Positions 7,838 through 17,205 are shown, numbered from the stretch's first letter. The stretch is DNA of 64,000 nt from SHVZ01 sp041906305 (GCA_041906305.1 JAYRJL010000002.1:620001-684000), one strand, 5' to 3'. Numbers and translations are program-made. The notes: generated by a model not told the origin, from the sequence alone.

Positions 7838-9034
7838 TCAAGCCGCCTGTACGGCCCCTGCGCGGCGGCGTATCGAGACGAGCCAAAGGCTGGCTGCGAC
7901 GCTGACAGCGATCCCCGGCAGGACGCCCAAATTCACCACCTCCCAGCCGAACCGCTGCTGGAGCGCGCCGGACAGGAAAGCGGCCCCGGCCGAGCTCGAG
8001 AACACCAGGAGGTCGTGCAGTCCCTGGGCGGCCGCCTTCTCGGGTGGCGTGTAGGTCTCGGTCACCAGGGTCGAGCCGCCGACATAAAGGAAATTCCACC
8101 CGATTCCGACCAGCACCAGCCCGGAGAAGAAGTGCAGCATCTCGATGCCTGAGAGATTGATCGCCACGGCCCCCGCGAGAAGCGCGGCGCCGGCGACCAG
8201 GACGCGCGCGATGCCGAAGCGCGCGATCAGCGAGCCCGTGAAGAACGACGGGGCGAACATGCCGACCGAGTGCCACTGGATCACGAAGGCCGCATCCGTG
8301 AATGCAAAGCCGCAGCCGGTCATTGCCAAGGGCGTCGCCGTCATCACCAAGGTCATCACCGCATAGCCCACCATTCCCGAAAGGACGGCGACGACGAAGA
8401 CGGGTTGCCGTGCAATGGCGGCGAGCGGCCGACGCGGTCCGTCGAGGTCGCCCGCCTTCGGCTTCGGCAGGTGCAACGCCAGGACCGGCACGATGGTGGC
8501 GAGCCAGAGGCCGCCGATCGCGACGAAGCAGCCCGCGAAGACGAAGGACGGGAACAGCGCCTGCGTCGCTTTGGCGAGCTCGGGCCCCAGAAGCGCCGCG
8601 ATCACGCCACCCGCCATGACGAGCGAGATGGCGCGAGGCCGGAATGCCGGGCTTGCCGCATCCGCGGCGGCGAAGCGGAAGAAGTGGCCGACGGCGATCG
8701 CAGCGCCCATCAGCGCGCTGCCGAAGGTGAACAGCGCGAGGGACCCGAGGATGACCGAGCCGCAGGCGAGAGCCGCGCCTGCCGCGCCGAGCAGAAGCCC
8801 ACCGACGAATCCGGTCTTGCGGCCGAATCGACCCATGAGCAGCGATGCAGGCACAGTCGACAGCATCGTCGCCGTCATCTGGATGGCGAGCGGAAATGTA
8901 GTCAGCGTCTTGTTCTCGGCGAGCAGGTTGCCCACCAGCGCCGACAGCGTCATGACCACGACGACGCCGCTGAAGAACAGCGACTGGCAGACGACCAGCA
9001 GGGTCACCATCCGGCGTTCGGAAGGCTGACTCAC
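7838..9034 (-). CDS. Major facilitator superfamily transporter
   Basis: A 398-residue membrane protein with about 12 hydrophobic segments. The MFS loop-2 motif is visible as MGRFGRKTGFVGGLLLG (about residues 63-79). Both halves are intact, with a short basic tail. It starts with GTG overlapping the stop of the FliL-like gene (GTGA), so it is the last cistron of the long rpiB-to-MFS unit. The substrate is not evident. Its place after riboflavin and thiamine genes makes a vitamin, precursor or efflux role possible, but that is only context. Confidence 0.85.
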   Translation of the reverse strand: MSQPSERRMVTLLVVCQSLFFSGVVVVMTLSALVGNLLAENKTLTTFPLAIQMTATMLSTVPASLLMGRFGRKTGFVGGLLLGAAGAALACGSVILGSLALFTFGSALMGAAIAVGHFFRFAAADAASPAFRPRAISLVMAGGVIAALLGPELAKATQALFPSFVFAGCFVAIGGLWLATIVPVLALHLPKPKAGDLDGPRRPLAAIARQPVFVVAVLSGMVGYAVMTLVMTATPLAMTGCGFAFTDAAFVIQWHSVGMFAPSFFTGSLIARFGIARVLVAGAALLAGAVAINLSGIEMLHFFSGLVLVGIGWNFLYVGGSTLVTETYTPPEKAAAQGLHDLLVFSSSAGAAFLSGALQQRFGWEVVNLGVLPGIAVSVAASLWLVSIRRRAGAVQAA

Positions 9035-9474
9035 TGCATCGGCTTTTCGAACGCGTTACGGAAGAGGATGTCGCGGACCTCGCCTTCCCCGACGACTTTC
9101 GCCGAGACGTTGAGCAGGCGCTCCTTGACGAAGTCGAGGTCCTCGAAGCCGGGCTTGATGCGCAGGTTTGCCAACGAGTGCAGGTATTGGATATAGGCGT
9201 CGATCAGGCGAGGCACCTGACCTTTCACGCGCAGCATCCCGTCGTTCCCGGCGCAAATGAGCGACATCTCAAGCGTCAGGAAGCGGTCAGGAAGACCGCC
9301 TTTGAACAGAGGAATCGTGATCGGTTCCAGAGGAAGCGGGACTCCCGGCGGCTCCTTCGGCTTCATCATTTCGGTGACCTTCGCCTCGATCGGCTCACGA
9401 TAGAAGGTCCAGGCGGCGAACCCGCCGCCGCCGAGGAGAGAGGCCAGAACGAGGAGAATGAGGATGAGCTTCAT
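9031..9474 (-). CDS. FliL-like single-pass membrane protein
   Basis: A 147-residue protein with one N-terminal membrane anchor (LILILLVLASLLGGGGFAAW) and a periplasmic domain. The layout resembles FliL: a PLEPITIPL strand, FLTLEMSL, the segment IDAYIQYLHSL, and an ending GEVRDILFRNAF close to the family's conserved end. FliL normally stabilises the flagellar stator, yet no flagellar gene is near. It sits five bases after thiL and overlaps the MFS gene, so it is co-expressed with cofactor biosynthesis. A stomatin-like scaffold role is conceivable; the function here is unknown. Confidence 0.62.
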   Translation of the reverse strand: MKLILILLVLASLLGGGGFAAWTFYREPIEAKVTEMMKPKEPPGVPLPLEPITIPLFKGGLPDRFLTLEMSLICAGNDGMLRVKGQVPRLIDAYIQYLHSLANLRIKPGFEDLDFVKERLLNVSAKVVGEGEVRDILFRNAFEKPMQ

Positions 9475-9479
9475 GACGC

Positions 9480-10436
9480 CTAGAAGTGCCGATATCCGCC
9501 GGACGAAAGGGTAACCGGACGGCCTTGCCGATCAAGCACGGCGACGCCGCTCCCGGCCTCGACACGGCCTATGCAGGTCACAGCTACGTCAGCGATCCGC
9601 TCCGGGAGTTCCATGGGCGCCGTGAAGGCCAGCTCATAGTCGTCGCCGCCGGTCAGAATCGCCTCCGCGAGGCGGGAGTCGGCTGAGACGGCCGCCTTCG
9701 CCGCCGGCGACATCGGCACCCGCTCGCCTTCGATCACGATCCGGACGCAGGAGGTCTCGGCGACATGGCCGAGGTCCGCGACAAGACCGTCCGAGATATC
9801 CAATGCCGCACTCGCCCTTCCCAACAAGGCACGGCCAAGCCCGAGCCGGGGTTGCGGCAGCAGATAGCGGCCGGCGAGCGTACCGTTCTCGTCGTCAGCA
9901 ACGGCTCCATTCAGGACCGAGAGTCCGAGCGCACCGTCGCCGATCGTGCCGCTTACATAAACCCTGTCGCCAGGCCTGGCACCCGACCGGCGGAGAGCGC
10001 GCCCGGTCTCGACACGGCCGATCGCGGTCACCGACAGCGTCGCCGGTCCGGGCGTCTTGACCGAGTCGCCGCCGGCAAGCGAGATCCCGAACTCCGACTG
10101 ATCGAGAGCGAGACCGCGGACGAAGGCCGTCAGCCAAGCCTCGTCTACCGATGAAGGCAGGATCGTCGCCAGCGTGTAGCAAACGGGCTCCGCGCCCATC
10201 GCCGCAAGGTCCGAAAGATTGACGCGCAGTGCCTTTCGGGCAATCAGGTCCGGCGGATCTTTCGCGCGGAAATGAACATCGGCCACAAGGGCGTCGGTCG
10301 TCACCGCAAACTCGTACCCTTCGCCGGGCGCGATCAGCGCGGCATCGTCGCCAAGACCGAGCGCACCGGGGAACCCGACCGCGAGCGGCTTGAAGAACTG
10401 GGCGATGCGGTCGAACTCTCCGAGAGCGGCCGACAT
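9480..10436 (-). CDS. thiL: Thiamine-monophosphate kinase
   Basis: Phosphorylates thiamine monophosphate with ATP to make thiamine diphosphate, the active cofactor. The 318-residue protein carries the PurM-like fold signatures GLGDDAALI (Mg/ATP site), FAVTTDALVADVHF, NLSDLAAMGAEP and LDISDGLVADLGH. It starts six bases after the nusB stop, the common nusB-thiL arrangement. Two thiamine-diphosphate enzymes occur elsewhere or later in the window (for example the E1-like protein at 60141-62504). Confidence 0.96.
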   Translation of the reverse strand: MSAALGEFDRIAQFFKPLAVGFPGALGLGDDAALIAPGEGYEFAVTTDALVADVHFRAKDPPDLIARKALRVNLSDLAAMGAEPVCYTLATILPSSVDEAWLTAFVRGLALDQSEFGISLAGGDSVKTPGPATLSVTAIGRVETGRALRRSGARPGDRVYVSGTIGDGALGLSVLNGAVADDENGTLAGRYLLPQPRLGLGRALLGRASAALDISDGLVADLGHVAETSCVRIVIEGERVPMSPAAKAAVSADSRLAEAILTGGDDYELAFTAPMELPERIADVAVTCIGRVEAGSGVAVLDRQGRPVTLSSGGYRHF

Positions 10437-10442
10437 CGATTC

Positions 10443-10916
10443 CTACCGCGCCTCGGCCGGGCGGGCCTCACGGCCGATGCGATCGAGCACGCCGTTGACG
10501 AAGCCGGGCTCCTTGCCCGCATAGAAGGCGTGCGCGAGATCGACCCACTCGTTGATCGCCACCCGCAGCGGCACGTCGGTCTTGGCGACGATCTCGTAGG
10601 CACCGGCGCGAAGGATCGCGCGCAGCACCAATTCCAGCCGATCGAAGGACCAGCCCTCGGCCAGATGGCCGGCGATCCGCCTATCGAGATCCTCGCGCCG
10701 CTCGGTGACTCCCTCGACGATATCCTTCAGCATCGCCTCGTCGACCTTGACGCCCGTGTCCGCGTCGTCGGAAACCGCCCCCTCGCGGAGTTGCACGTCC
10801 CGGAGCGCCGCCGCGCTCGTCGTGTCGGTCATCTCCATCTGGTAGAGCGCCTGCACGGCTGCGAGGCGCGCTGCCGACCGCTTCGAGCCCTTCTGCTTCG
10901 GCTTGGAGCCGTTCAC
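10443..10916 (-). CDS. nusB: Transcription antitermination factor NusB
   Basis: A helical RNA-binding protein that, with NusE/S10, binds boxA in rRNA operons. The 157-residue product starts at GTG (10914-10916), overlapping the ribH stop as GTGA. The body shows SAARLAAVQALYQMEMT at the N-terminus and the C-terminal RVAINEWVDLAHAF ... PGFVNGVLDRI signature. It lies between ribH and thiL, the standard proteobacterial order. Confidence 0.95.
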   Translation of the reverse strand: MNGSKPKQKGSKRSAARLAAVQALYQMEMTDTTSAAALRDVQLREGAVSDDADTGVKVDEAMLKDIVEGVTERREDLDRRIAGHLAEGWSFDRLELVLRAILRAGAYEIVAKTDVPLRVAINEWVDLAHAFYAGKEPGFVNGVLDRIGREARPAEAR

Positions 10917-11359
10917 GACTTGACCAGGCCGAAGCGGCGTCGAGCCTCGAAAACCGCGAGCGCGGCCTTGGCGGCGCCGCCGCCCTTGTCCTGATCGTCG
11001 GGACGCGCGCGCACCATCGCCTGCTCCCAGTTCTCGCAGGTGAGGATCCCATTGCCGATCGGCAGGCCGAGCTGGACCGCCAGCACCTGGAGCCCGCGTG
11101 CGCTCTCGCTGCAGACGGTGTCGTAGTGGCTGGTCTCGCCACGGATGACGCAGCCGAGCGCGATGTAGCCGTCGAACTTCGGGTTCGCGCCCTGATGCGC
11201 GATGCTGATCACCGCCGGGATCTCGAGCGCGCCCGGAACCGCGATCCGCTCGAAGGCGACGCCGGCATTGCGCAGCGCCTCGGACGCTCCCTTGTAGAGA
11301 AGATCGGAGATTTCCTCGTAGAAGCGTGCCTCGACGATCAGGAAACTCGGGAGGGCCAT
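10913..11359 (-). CDS. ribH: 6,7-dimethyl-8-ribityllumazine synthase
   Basis: Condenses 5-amino-6-ribitylamino-uracil with 3,4-dihydroxy-2-butanone 4-phosphate in the penultimate riboflavin step. The 148 residues contain the substrate loops VPGALEIPAVI, CVIRGETSHYD (with the active-site His) and GNGILTCENWEQA. A short N-terminus (MALPSFLIVEARFYEE) is normal for the alphaproteobacterial type. It begins two bases after ribBA and is coupled to nusB. Confidence 0.97.
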   Translation of the reverse strand: MALPSFLIVEARFYEEISDLLYKGASEALRNAGVAFERIAVPGALEIPAVISIAHQGANPKFDGYIALGCVIRGETSHYDTVCSESARGLQVLAVQLGLPIGNGILTCENWEQAMVRARPDDQDKGGGAAKAALAVFEARRRFGLVKS

Positions 11360-11361
11360 GC

Positions 11362-12501
11362 TCAGATCTCGCGATGAGGGATCGCGCGCTGCTCGACGAT
11401 CTCGAGGCCGTAGCCGTCGAGACCGACGATCGTGCGCTTGGTATTGGAGAGGAGGACCATGCGGCGGACACCGAGATCGAGCAGGATCTGGGCGCCGATG
11501 CCGTAGTCGCGAAGCCCGGTCTCCCTGCCAGGCCCCCCGAGGCGCGCGCGGACCCGATCGGAGAGGCTGGTCGCGTGCGGCTCGCGCAGCAGGACGACGA
11601 CCCCGCGGCCTTCCCGGCCGATCAGGTCCATCGCCGCCTGCAGCTCGCCGCCGCGGCCCTGGCTGGTGTCGGCGAGCACGTCGTCGAGAACGTTGAGTGC
11701 GTGCATGCGCACCATCACGGGATCGCCCGAGGCGATGTCGCCCTTCACGAGAGCCACGTGCTCGGCGTAAGACGCCTTGTTGACGTAGACGATCATGCGG
11801 AAGCGGCCGCCATGGCGGCTTTCGAGCGTGCTCTCCTGAAGTCGCTCGATCACCGACTCCGTGCGCCGGCGGTGCGCGATCAGGTCGGCGATCGTGCCGA
11901 CCTTGATGCCGTGCTTCTGGGCGAAGCCGACGAGGTCAGGCAGGCGCGCCATGGTGCCGTCGTCGTTCATGATCTCGCAGATCACCGCCGACGGGTTGAG
12001 GCCGGCCATGCGCGCAATGTCGACGCCGGCTTCGGTGTGGCCGGCGCGAACCAGCGTGCCGCCGTCGCGTGCCACCAGCGGGAACACGTGACCGGGGGTG
12101 GCGATGTCGTCGCGCCCCTTGCTCGGGTCGATGGCGACCGCAATCGTATGCGCCCGGTCGCGCGCGGAGATACCGGTGGTCACGCCTTCCTTGGCCTCGA
12201 TCGAGACGGTGAAGGCGGTCTGATGCCGGCTCGCGTTCTGGCGCGACATCAATGGCAATCCCAGGCGCTCGACCCGCTCACGGCCGAGCGCGAGACAAAT
12301 CAGGCCCCGGCCGTAGCGCGCCATGAAGTTGATCTGCTCCGGCGTCGCGAACTGCGCCGGGATAACCAGATCTCCCTCGTTCTCGCGGTCCTCGTCGTCG
12401 ACCAGGATGAACATTCGGCCGTTGCGCGCCTCCTCGACGACTTCCTCGATCGAGGAGAGGGCGGTGCGGTAGAGAGAGGCGAGCGCCGTCGCCTGGGTCA
12501 T
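11362..12501 (-). CDS. ribB: 3,4-dihydroxy-2-butanone-4-phosphate synthase fused to a degenerate GTP cyclohydrolase II domain
   Basis: The first 210 residues form an intact RibB domain that makes the four-carbon riboflavin precursor from ribulose 5-phosphate: DDEDRENEGDL (35-45), RHQTAFTVSIEAKEGVTTGIS (92-112) and GHTEAGVDIARMAG (154-167). The C-terminal 170 residues resemble GTP cyclohydrolase II in fold (VRMHALNV near 265, DYGIGAQILLDLGV, LLSNTKR). However, the three zinc cysteines (SEC...RCDC) and the RQEGR motif are replaced by HALNVLDD and REPHA. Cyclohydrolase activity is therefore probably lost, as in the described RibBX hybrids. A separate RibA must exist elsewhere. Confidence 0.93.
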   Translation of the reverse strand: MTQATALASLYRTALSSIEEVVEEARNGRMFILVDDEDRENEGDLVIPAQFATPEQINFMARYGRGLICLALGRERVERLGLPLMSRQNASRHQTAFTVSIEAKEGVTTGISARDRAHTIAVAIDPSKGRDDIATPGHVFPLVARDGGTLVRAGHTEAGVDIARMAGLNPSAVICEIMNDDGTMARLPDLVGFAQKHGIKVGTIADLIAHRRRTESVIERLQESTLESRHGGRFRMIVYVNKASYAEHVALVKGDIASGDPVMVRMHALNVLDDVLADTSQGRGGELQAAMDLIGREGRGVVVLLREPHATSLSDRVRARLGGPGRETGLRDYGIGAQILLDLGVRRMVLLSNTKRTIVGLDGYGLEIVEQRAIPHREI

Positions 12502-13094
12502 CGAGCTAACTCCGTCTCCCTCAGTCGCGCGACGTAGCGGGCGAGGAGGTCGATTTCGAGATTGACGCGGCTGCCCGCGCCGAGCCGGCGAAAGGTGGTT
12601 TGCGTCCAGGTATGGGGAATGATGTTGACGCCGAAGCGCCGTCCGTCAACCTCGTTGACGGTAAGAGACACACCGTCGACGCAGATCGAGCCCTTGGACG
12701 CGATGAAGCGGGCGAGAGCCTCGGGGGCCTCGAACAGGATCCGGTGGCTCGCCCCCTCCTCCCTGACCGATACGACGGAGCCGACTCCGTCGACGTGGCC
12801 GGAAACAAGATGACCGCCGAGCTCGTCACCGAGCCGGAGCGCGCGCTCTAGGTTGATTTCGGTGCCCGCCTTCCAGTCCCCGAGCGTGGTGACCGACAGG
12901 GTCTCGCCGGACGCATCGACCGCGAAGTGGCCCGGGGTCTTCTCGACCACGGTCAGGCAGCATCCCGAGCAGGCGATCGACGCGCCGAGGTCGATCGCCG
13001 CCGTATCGAAGCCCGTCGCGATCACGAAGCGCCGGTCGCCGCGGTCGGCGACGGACGCAACGCGTCCCACATCGGTGACGATCCCCGTGAACAT
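12498..13094 (-). CDS. ribE: Riboflavin synthase, alpha subunit
   Basis: Dismutates two 6,7-dimethyl-8-ribityllumazine molecules to riboflavin and the pyrimidine that RibH reuses. The 198 residues begin MFTGIV and comprise two lumazine-binding repeats: GASIACSGCCLTV with SVTTLGDW in the first, GSICVDGVSLTVNEV with FGVNIIPHTWTQT in the second. It is coupled to ribBA by an ATGA overlap and follows ribD by nine bases. Confidence 0.97.
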   Translation of the reverse strand: MFTGIVTDVGRVASVADRGDRRFVIATGFDTAAIDLGASIACSGCCLTVVEKTPGHFAVDASGETLSVTTLGDWKAGTEINLERALRLGDELGGHLVSGHVDGVGSVVSVREEGASHRILFEAPEALARFIASKGSICVDGVSLTVNEVDGRRFGVNIIPHTWTQTTFRRLGAGSRVNLEIDLLARYVARLRETELAR

Positions 13095-13103
13095 GGCGAT
13101 TAC

Positions 13104-14204
13104 CTACGCCGTTCGGGCATAGGTTTCCATCATATCGTCGCCGAGTGCGACCTGACCTATCCGCTTCCAGCGCGGCGCCTGGGCCAGCCGGTCGACCCCG
13201 ATCGCCGCCGCGCCGGGCACGCCGTCCCCGCCGATGACGATCGGGGCGCGAAACCAGACGAGCCGGTCGATGCATCCAGCGGCCATCAGGCTCGCGATCA
13301 GCCGGCCGCCGCCCTCGACCAGGAGCCGGGTAAGCCCCCGCTCTCCGAGAATCTTGAGCGCCGCGCCGATGTCCGGCCGCCCCACCTCCTCCGGCGGCAC
13401 TTCCAGCACTTCGACCCCCAGATCGGTGAAGGCCTTCACCCTGAGCGGATCGTTCCCGGGCAGAGCCATGATCCAGGTCGGCACCTCCCGAGCGGACATC
13501 ACCAGCTTCGAGGTCAGAGACAGCCTGAGCCGGCTGTCGACGACGATGCGCACCGGCTTGCGATGCTCGGCGCCGGCGACCCGGACCGTGAGCTGGGGGT
13601 CGTCGGTCATCGCGGTCGCGACGCCCACCATGATCGCGTCGTGGTCGGCACGCAGCCGATGGCCTTCCGCCCGCGCCGCCTCGCCGGTGATCCACTGGCT
13701 CTCGCCGGTATGGGTGGCGATGCGGCCGTCGAGGCTGGTCGCCAGCTTTGCCGTCACCATCGGTCGGCCTTCGGCGAGACGCGTGAAGAAACCGAGATTG
13801 ATCTCGCGGGCCGCCGCCGCGCCCTCGCCGACCTCCACGTGGATGCCGGCATTCCGCATCTTCGCGAAGCCCTTGCCGGCGACGCGCGGATCCGGATCCT
13901 CGACCGCGGCCACGACTCGGGCGACGCCGGCGGCGATCACGGCCTCGGCGCAGGGCGGTGTCTTGCCGTGGTGGGCGCAGGGCTCGAGCGTGACATAGAG
14001 CGTGGCGCCGCGCGCCTTCTCTCCGGCGGCGCCGAGGGCGACCGTCTCGGCGTGCGGCCGTCCGCCCTTCCGAGTCCAGCCCTCTCCGACGATTGCGCCG
14101 TCCTTGACGAGTACCGAGCCGACTGCCGGATTGGGCCACACCTCGCCCAGTCCTCTGACCGCGAGGACGAGCGCCCGCTCCATCCAGTCGCGGTCGGTGC
14201 TCAT
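13104..14204 (-). CDS. ribD: Bifunctional riboflavin deaminase/reductase RibD
   Basis: Catalyses deamination of the pyrimidine ring and reduction of the ribose side chain in riboflavin synthesis. The N-terminal deaminase has its zinc site H51, E53 (HAE), C76 (PCAHHGKTPPC) and C85. The C-terminal reductase shows RVAGAEHRKPVRIVVD and LLVEGGGRLIASL. The ATG at 14202-14204 (MSTDRDWMERAL) is 16 bases after nrdR; the frame is open further upstream, but that extension overlaps nrdR and looks spurious. Length is 366 residues. Confidence 0.96.
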   Translation of the reverse strand: MSTDRDWMERALVLAVRGLGEVWPNPAVGSVLVKDGAIVGEGWTRKGGRPHAETVALGAAGEKARGATLYVTLEPCAHHGKTPPCAEAVIAAGVARVVAAVEDPDPRVAGKGFAKMRNAGIHVEVGEGAAAAREINLGFFTRLAEGRPMVTAKLATSLDGRIATHTGESQWITGEAARAEGHRLRADHDAIMVGVATAMTDDPQLTVRVAGAEHRKPVRIVVDSRLRLSLTSKLVMSAREVPTWIMALPGNDPLRVKAFTDLGVEVLEVPPEEVGRPDIGAALKILGERGLTRLLVEGGGRLIASLMAAGCIDRLVWFRAPIVIGGDGVPGAAAIGVDRLAQAPRWKRIGQVALGDDMMETYARTA

Positions 14205-14220
14205 GGCGCGTCCGGGGCGG

Positions 14221-14682
14221 TCAGTCCTCGGCGTCGTTGCCGATCTTGCCGACGAAGTCGCCGAAGTCCTTGGCCTCGCGGAAGTTGCGATACACGGAGG
14301 CGAAGCGGACATAGGCGACCTGATCGAGGTTCGCCAGAGACTCCATCACCAGCTCGCCGATGACGCTCGAAGGGATCTCGCTCTCGCCCATGCTCTCGAG
14401 CCGCCGGACGATCGAGTTGACCACCCGCTCCAGACGCTCCGCGTCGATCGGCCGCTTGCGCAGCGCCAGCTGCAGCGAGCGCGCCAGCTTGTCGCGATCG
14501 AAGGGCGCACGCTTGCCGGTCTTCTTCACGATCGTCAGCTCGCGCAGCTGCACGCGCTCGAACGTGGTGAAGCGCGAACCGCAGGCCGGGCAGAAGCGCC
14601 GGCGGCGGATCGCCGAGTTGTCCTCGGTCGGACGCGAGTCCTTGACCTGGGTATCTTCGTGACCGCAGAACGGGCACCGCAT
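14221..14682 (-). CDS. nrdR: Transcriptional repressor NrdR
   Basis: A nucleotide-sensing repressor of ribonucleotide reductase genes. The N-terminal zinc ribbon uses C3/C6 (CPFC) and C31/C34 (CPAC). The ATP-cone domain follows from about residue 49 (IVKKTGKRAPFDRDKLARSL). The 153-residue length is typical. It lies between glyA and ribD on the same strand, a common alphaproteobacterial order. Confidence 0.97.
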   Translation of the reverse strand: MRCPFCGHEDTQVKDSRPTEDNSAIRRRRFCPACGSRFTTFERVQLRELTIVKKTGKRAPFDRDKLARSLQLALRKRPIDAERLERVVNSIVRRLESMGESEIPSSVIGELVMESLANLDQVAYVRFASVYRNFREAKDFGDFVGKIGNDAED

Positions 14683-14706
14683 CTTCTTTCTCCCCCCGAA
14701 CGACGA

Positions 14707-16005
<1,299 letters not shown>

Positions 16006-16012
16006 CAGGTCC

Positions 16013-16462
16013 TCAGGATGCGGGCGTCAGCTTGGCGACACGCTGCACGTGCCGGCCGCCGTCGAACGGCGTGGTGAGAAAAACTTTCAGGCTCGCCTTT
16101 GCCGTCTCCACGCCGATCAGGCGTGCGCCGAGAGCGATCACGTTGGCATCATTGTGCTGACGCGTGAGCCGCGCCGAGGTCTCGTCGTGGACGAGGCCAC
16201 AACGGATCCAAGGGTGGCGATTGGCGGCGATCGATATGCCGATGCCGGTGCCGCAGACGAGAAGGCCGCGCGCGAACCTGCCGGCCCGCATCCCTTCCGC
16301 GAGCGCTCGTCCGAAATCCGGATAGTCGACCGACTTGGTCGCGGAGTCCGTGCCTACGTCGAGCACGCCGAAGCCCATGGCTTCGAGTTCCGCCCTGAGT
16401 GCGATCTTGAGTTCGTAGCCGGCGTGGTCGGACCCGATGCCGATGGTCTCTTTGTCTGACAT
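16013..16462 (-). CDS. rpiB: Ribose-5-phosphate isomerase B
   Basis: Interconverts ribose 5-phosphate and ribulose 5-phosphate, the latter being the substrate of the RibB domain encoded in the same unit. The 149-residue protein shows GSDHAGYELK near the N-terminus, LLVCGTGIGISIAANR carrying the catalytic Cys, and the RLTRQHNDANVIALGAR segment. It is the first gene of the long minus-strand unit that runs down to the MFS gene. A dyad next to a TATGGT box lies upstream. Confidence 0.95.
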   Translation of the reverse strand: MSDKETIGIGSDHAGYELKIALRAELEAMGFGVLDVGTDSATKSVDYPDFGRALAEGMRAGRFARGLLVCGTGIGISIAANRHPWIRCGLVHDETSARLTRQHNDANVIALGARLIGVETAKASLKVFLTTPFDGGRHVQRVAKLTPAS

Positions 16463-16502
16463 CTCGTCGCATTGGAGCGGAAGGAAAACCTATTTGAACT
16501 CT

Positions 16503-16526
16503 ACCATATGTCCGGGTCGACGGACA
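16503..16526 (-). promoter_or_regulatory. Candidate rpiB promoter/operator: TATGGT box abutting an inverted repeat
   Basis: On the minus strand TATGGT (16503-16508) directly follows an inverted repeat TGTCCG-(6)-CGGACA (16509-16526). No good -35 hexamer is at the usual spacing, so the dyad may bind an activator or repressor. It lies 41 bases upstream of rpiB. Confidence 0.35.
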
Positions 16527-16635
16527 ATTCGACACAAGCTATTGGCGGATGCCCCGGTTCACTGCTTCTTTAGAATGCAGTGTTGGCGACGATCGATCTC
16601 AAGTAGCCAAAGACATGAGCAAAATAAATAATCCT

Positions 16636-16682
16636 TTGTCTTATAGGAGAATTGACACTTGATTTACCTCATGCAAAGACAA
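16636..16682. promoter_or_regulatory. Inverted repeat in the mucR leader
   Basis: The 255-base rpiB-mucR gap is clearly AT-richer than its surroundings. It holds TTGTCTT (16636-16642) and its complement AAGACAA (16676-16682), 33 bases apart, plus a third AAAGACA copy at 16609-16615. A separate hairpin CACTGC/GCAGTG lies near 16560-16582. These are possible MucR autoregulation sites. A TTGACA at 16652 has no matching -10 box. Confidence 0.3.
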
Positions 16683-16717
16683 TCCTGGGGATTGCCGAAC
16701 ATCAAGGGTTTCAACTC

Positions 16718-17146
16718 ATGTCCGAACGTACGGAGCCCCGGAAAGTCCCCCACGACGAATTGCTGCGGATGACCACGGACGTGGTATCCGCCTACCTGTC
16801 GCAGAACCGTCTCGGCGCGATCGACGTCCCCCATGTCATCGGCACCGTCTATGCGTCGCTGGCCGGCCTGAACGGTCGCGGCAAGGTCACTTCAATCGAG
16901 GCGCTCAAGCCGGCCATCGCGATCAAGCGGTCGGTGATGCCCGATCACATCGTCTGCCTCGAGGACGGCAAGAAGCTGAAGATGCTGAAGCGCCACCTGC
17001 GCACGACCTACGGCCTCAGCCCCGAGGAATATCGCGCCAAATGGGGTCTGCCGGCCGACTATCCGATGGTCGCCCCCAACTACGCCGCCCAGCGTTCCGA
17101 CTTTGCCAAGAAGATCGGGCTCGGCCGCGGCCGGCGCCGCCGCTGA
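16718..17146 (+). CDS. mucR: Ros/MucR family transcriptional regulator
   Basis: A 142-residue H-NS-like global regulator of alphaproteobacteria. The N-terminal oligomerisation region (LLRMTTDVVSAYLSQN) is followed by the conserved ALKPAIAIKRSVMPDHIVC and the end motif AKWGLPADYPMVAPNYA. The zinc site is unusual. C80, D83 and H93 are present, but the later His found around positions 97-98 in Ros is replaced by Thr-Tyr (RHLRTTYG), so this may be a zinc-poor or zinc-free fold. The ATG at 16718 follows AAGGG by nine bases; an upstream in-frame TTG at 16652 is less likely. Confidence 0.92.
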   Translation: MSERTEPRKVPHDELLRMTTDVVSAYLSQNRLGAIDVPHVIGTVYASLAGLNGRGKVTSIEALKPAIAIKRSVMPDHIVCLEDGKKLKMLKRHLRTTYGLSPEEYRAKWGLPADYPMVAPNYAAQRSDFAKKIGLGRGRRRR

Positions 17147-17157
17147 CCCAAAAAGAA

Positions 17158-17181
17158 ACGGCCCGGCGAATGCCGGGCCGT
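17158..17181 (-). terminator. Intrinsic terminator between mucR and livK
   Basis: A perfect 10-bp stem (ACGGCCCGGC / GCCGGGCCGT) with a four-base loop is followed on the minus strand by a T-rich tail (TTTCTTTTT). It ends livK transcription well. On the plus strand the tail is only CCTTC, so it would terminate mucR more weakly. Confidence 0.85.
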
Positions 17182-17205
17182 CCTTCTAACGATCCCGAGG
17201 CGGGA

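Noticed and set aside
14683..14706. Possible FMN riboswitch before the rib genes
   Set aside because: The rib genes are internal to a unit headed by rpiB and glyA, and no leader of sufficient length is present.
16012..16463. Possible glycine riboswitch for glyA
   Set aside because: Only seven bases separate rpiB and glyA, so there is no leader to hold one.
16652..16657. TTGACA as -35 box of mucR
   Set aside because: No -10-like hexamer lies 16-18 bases downstream.
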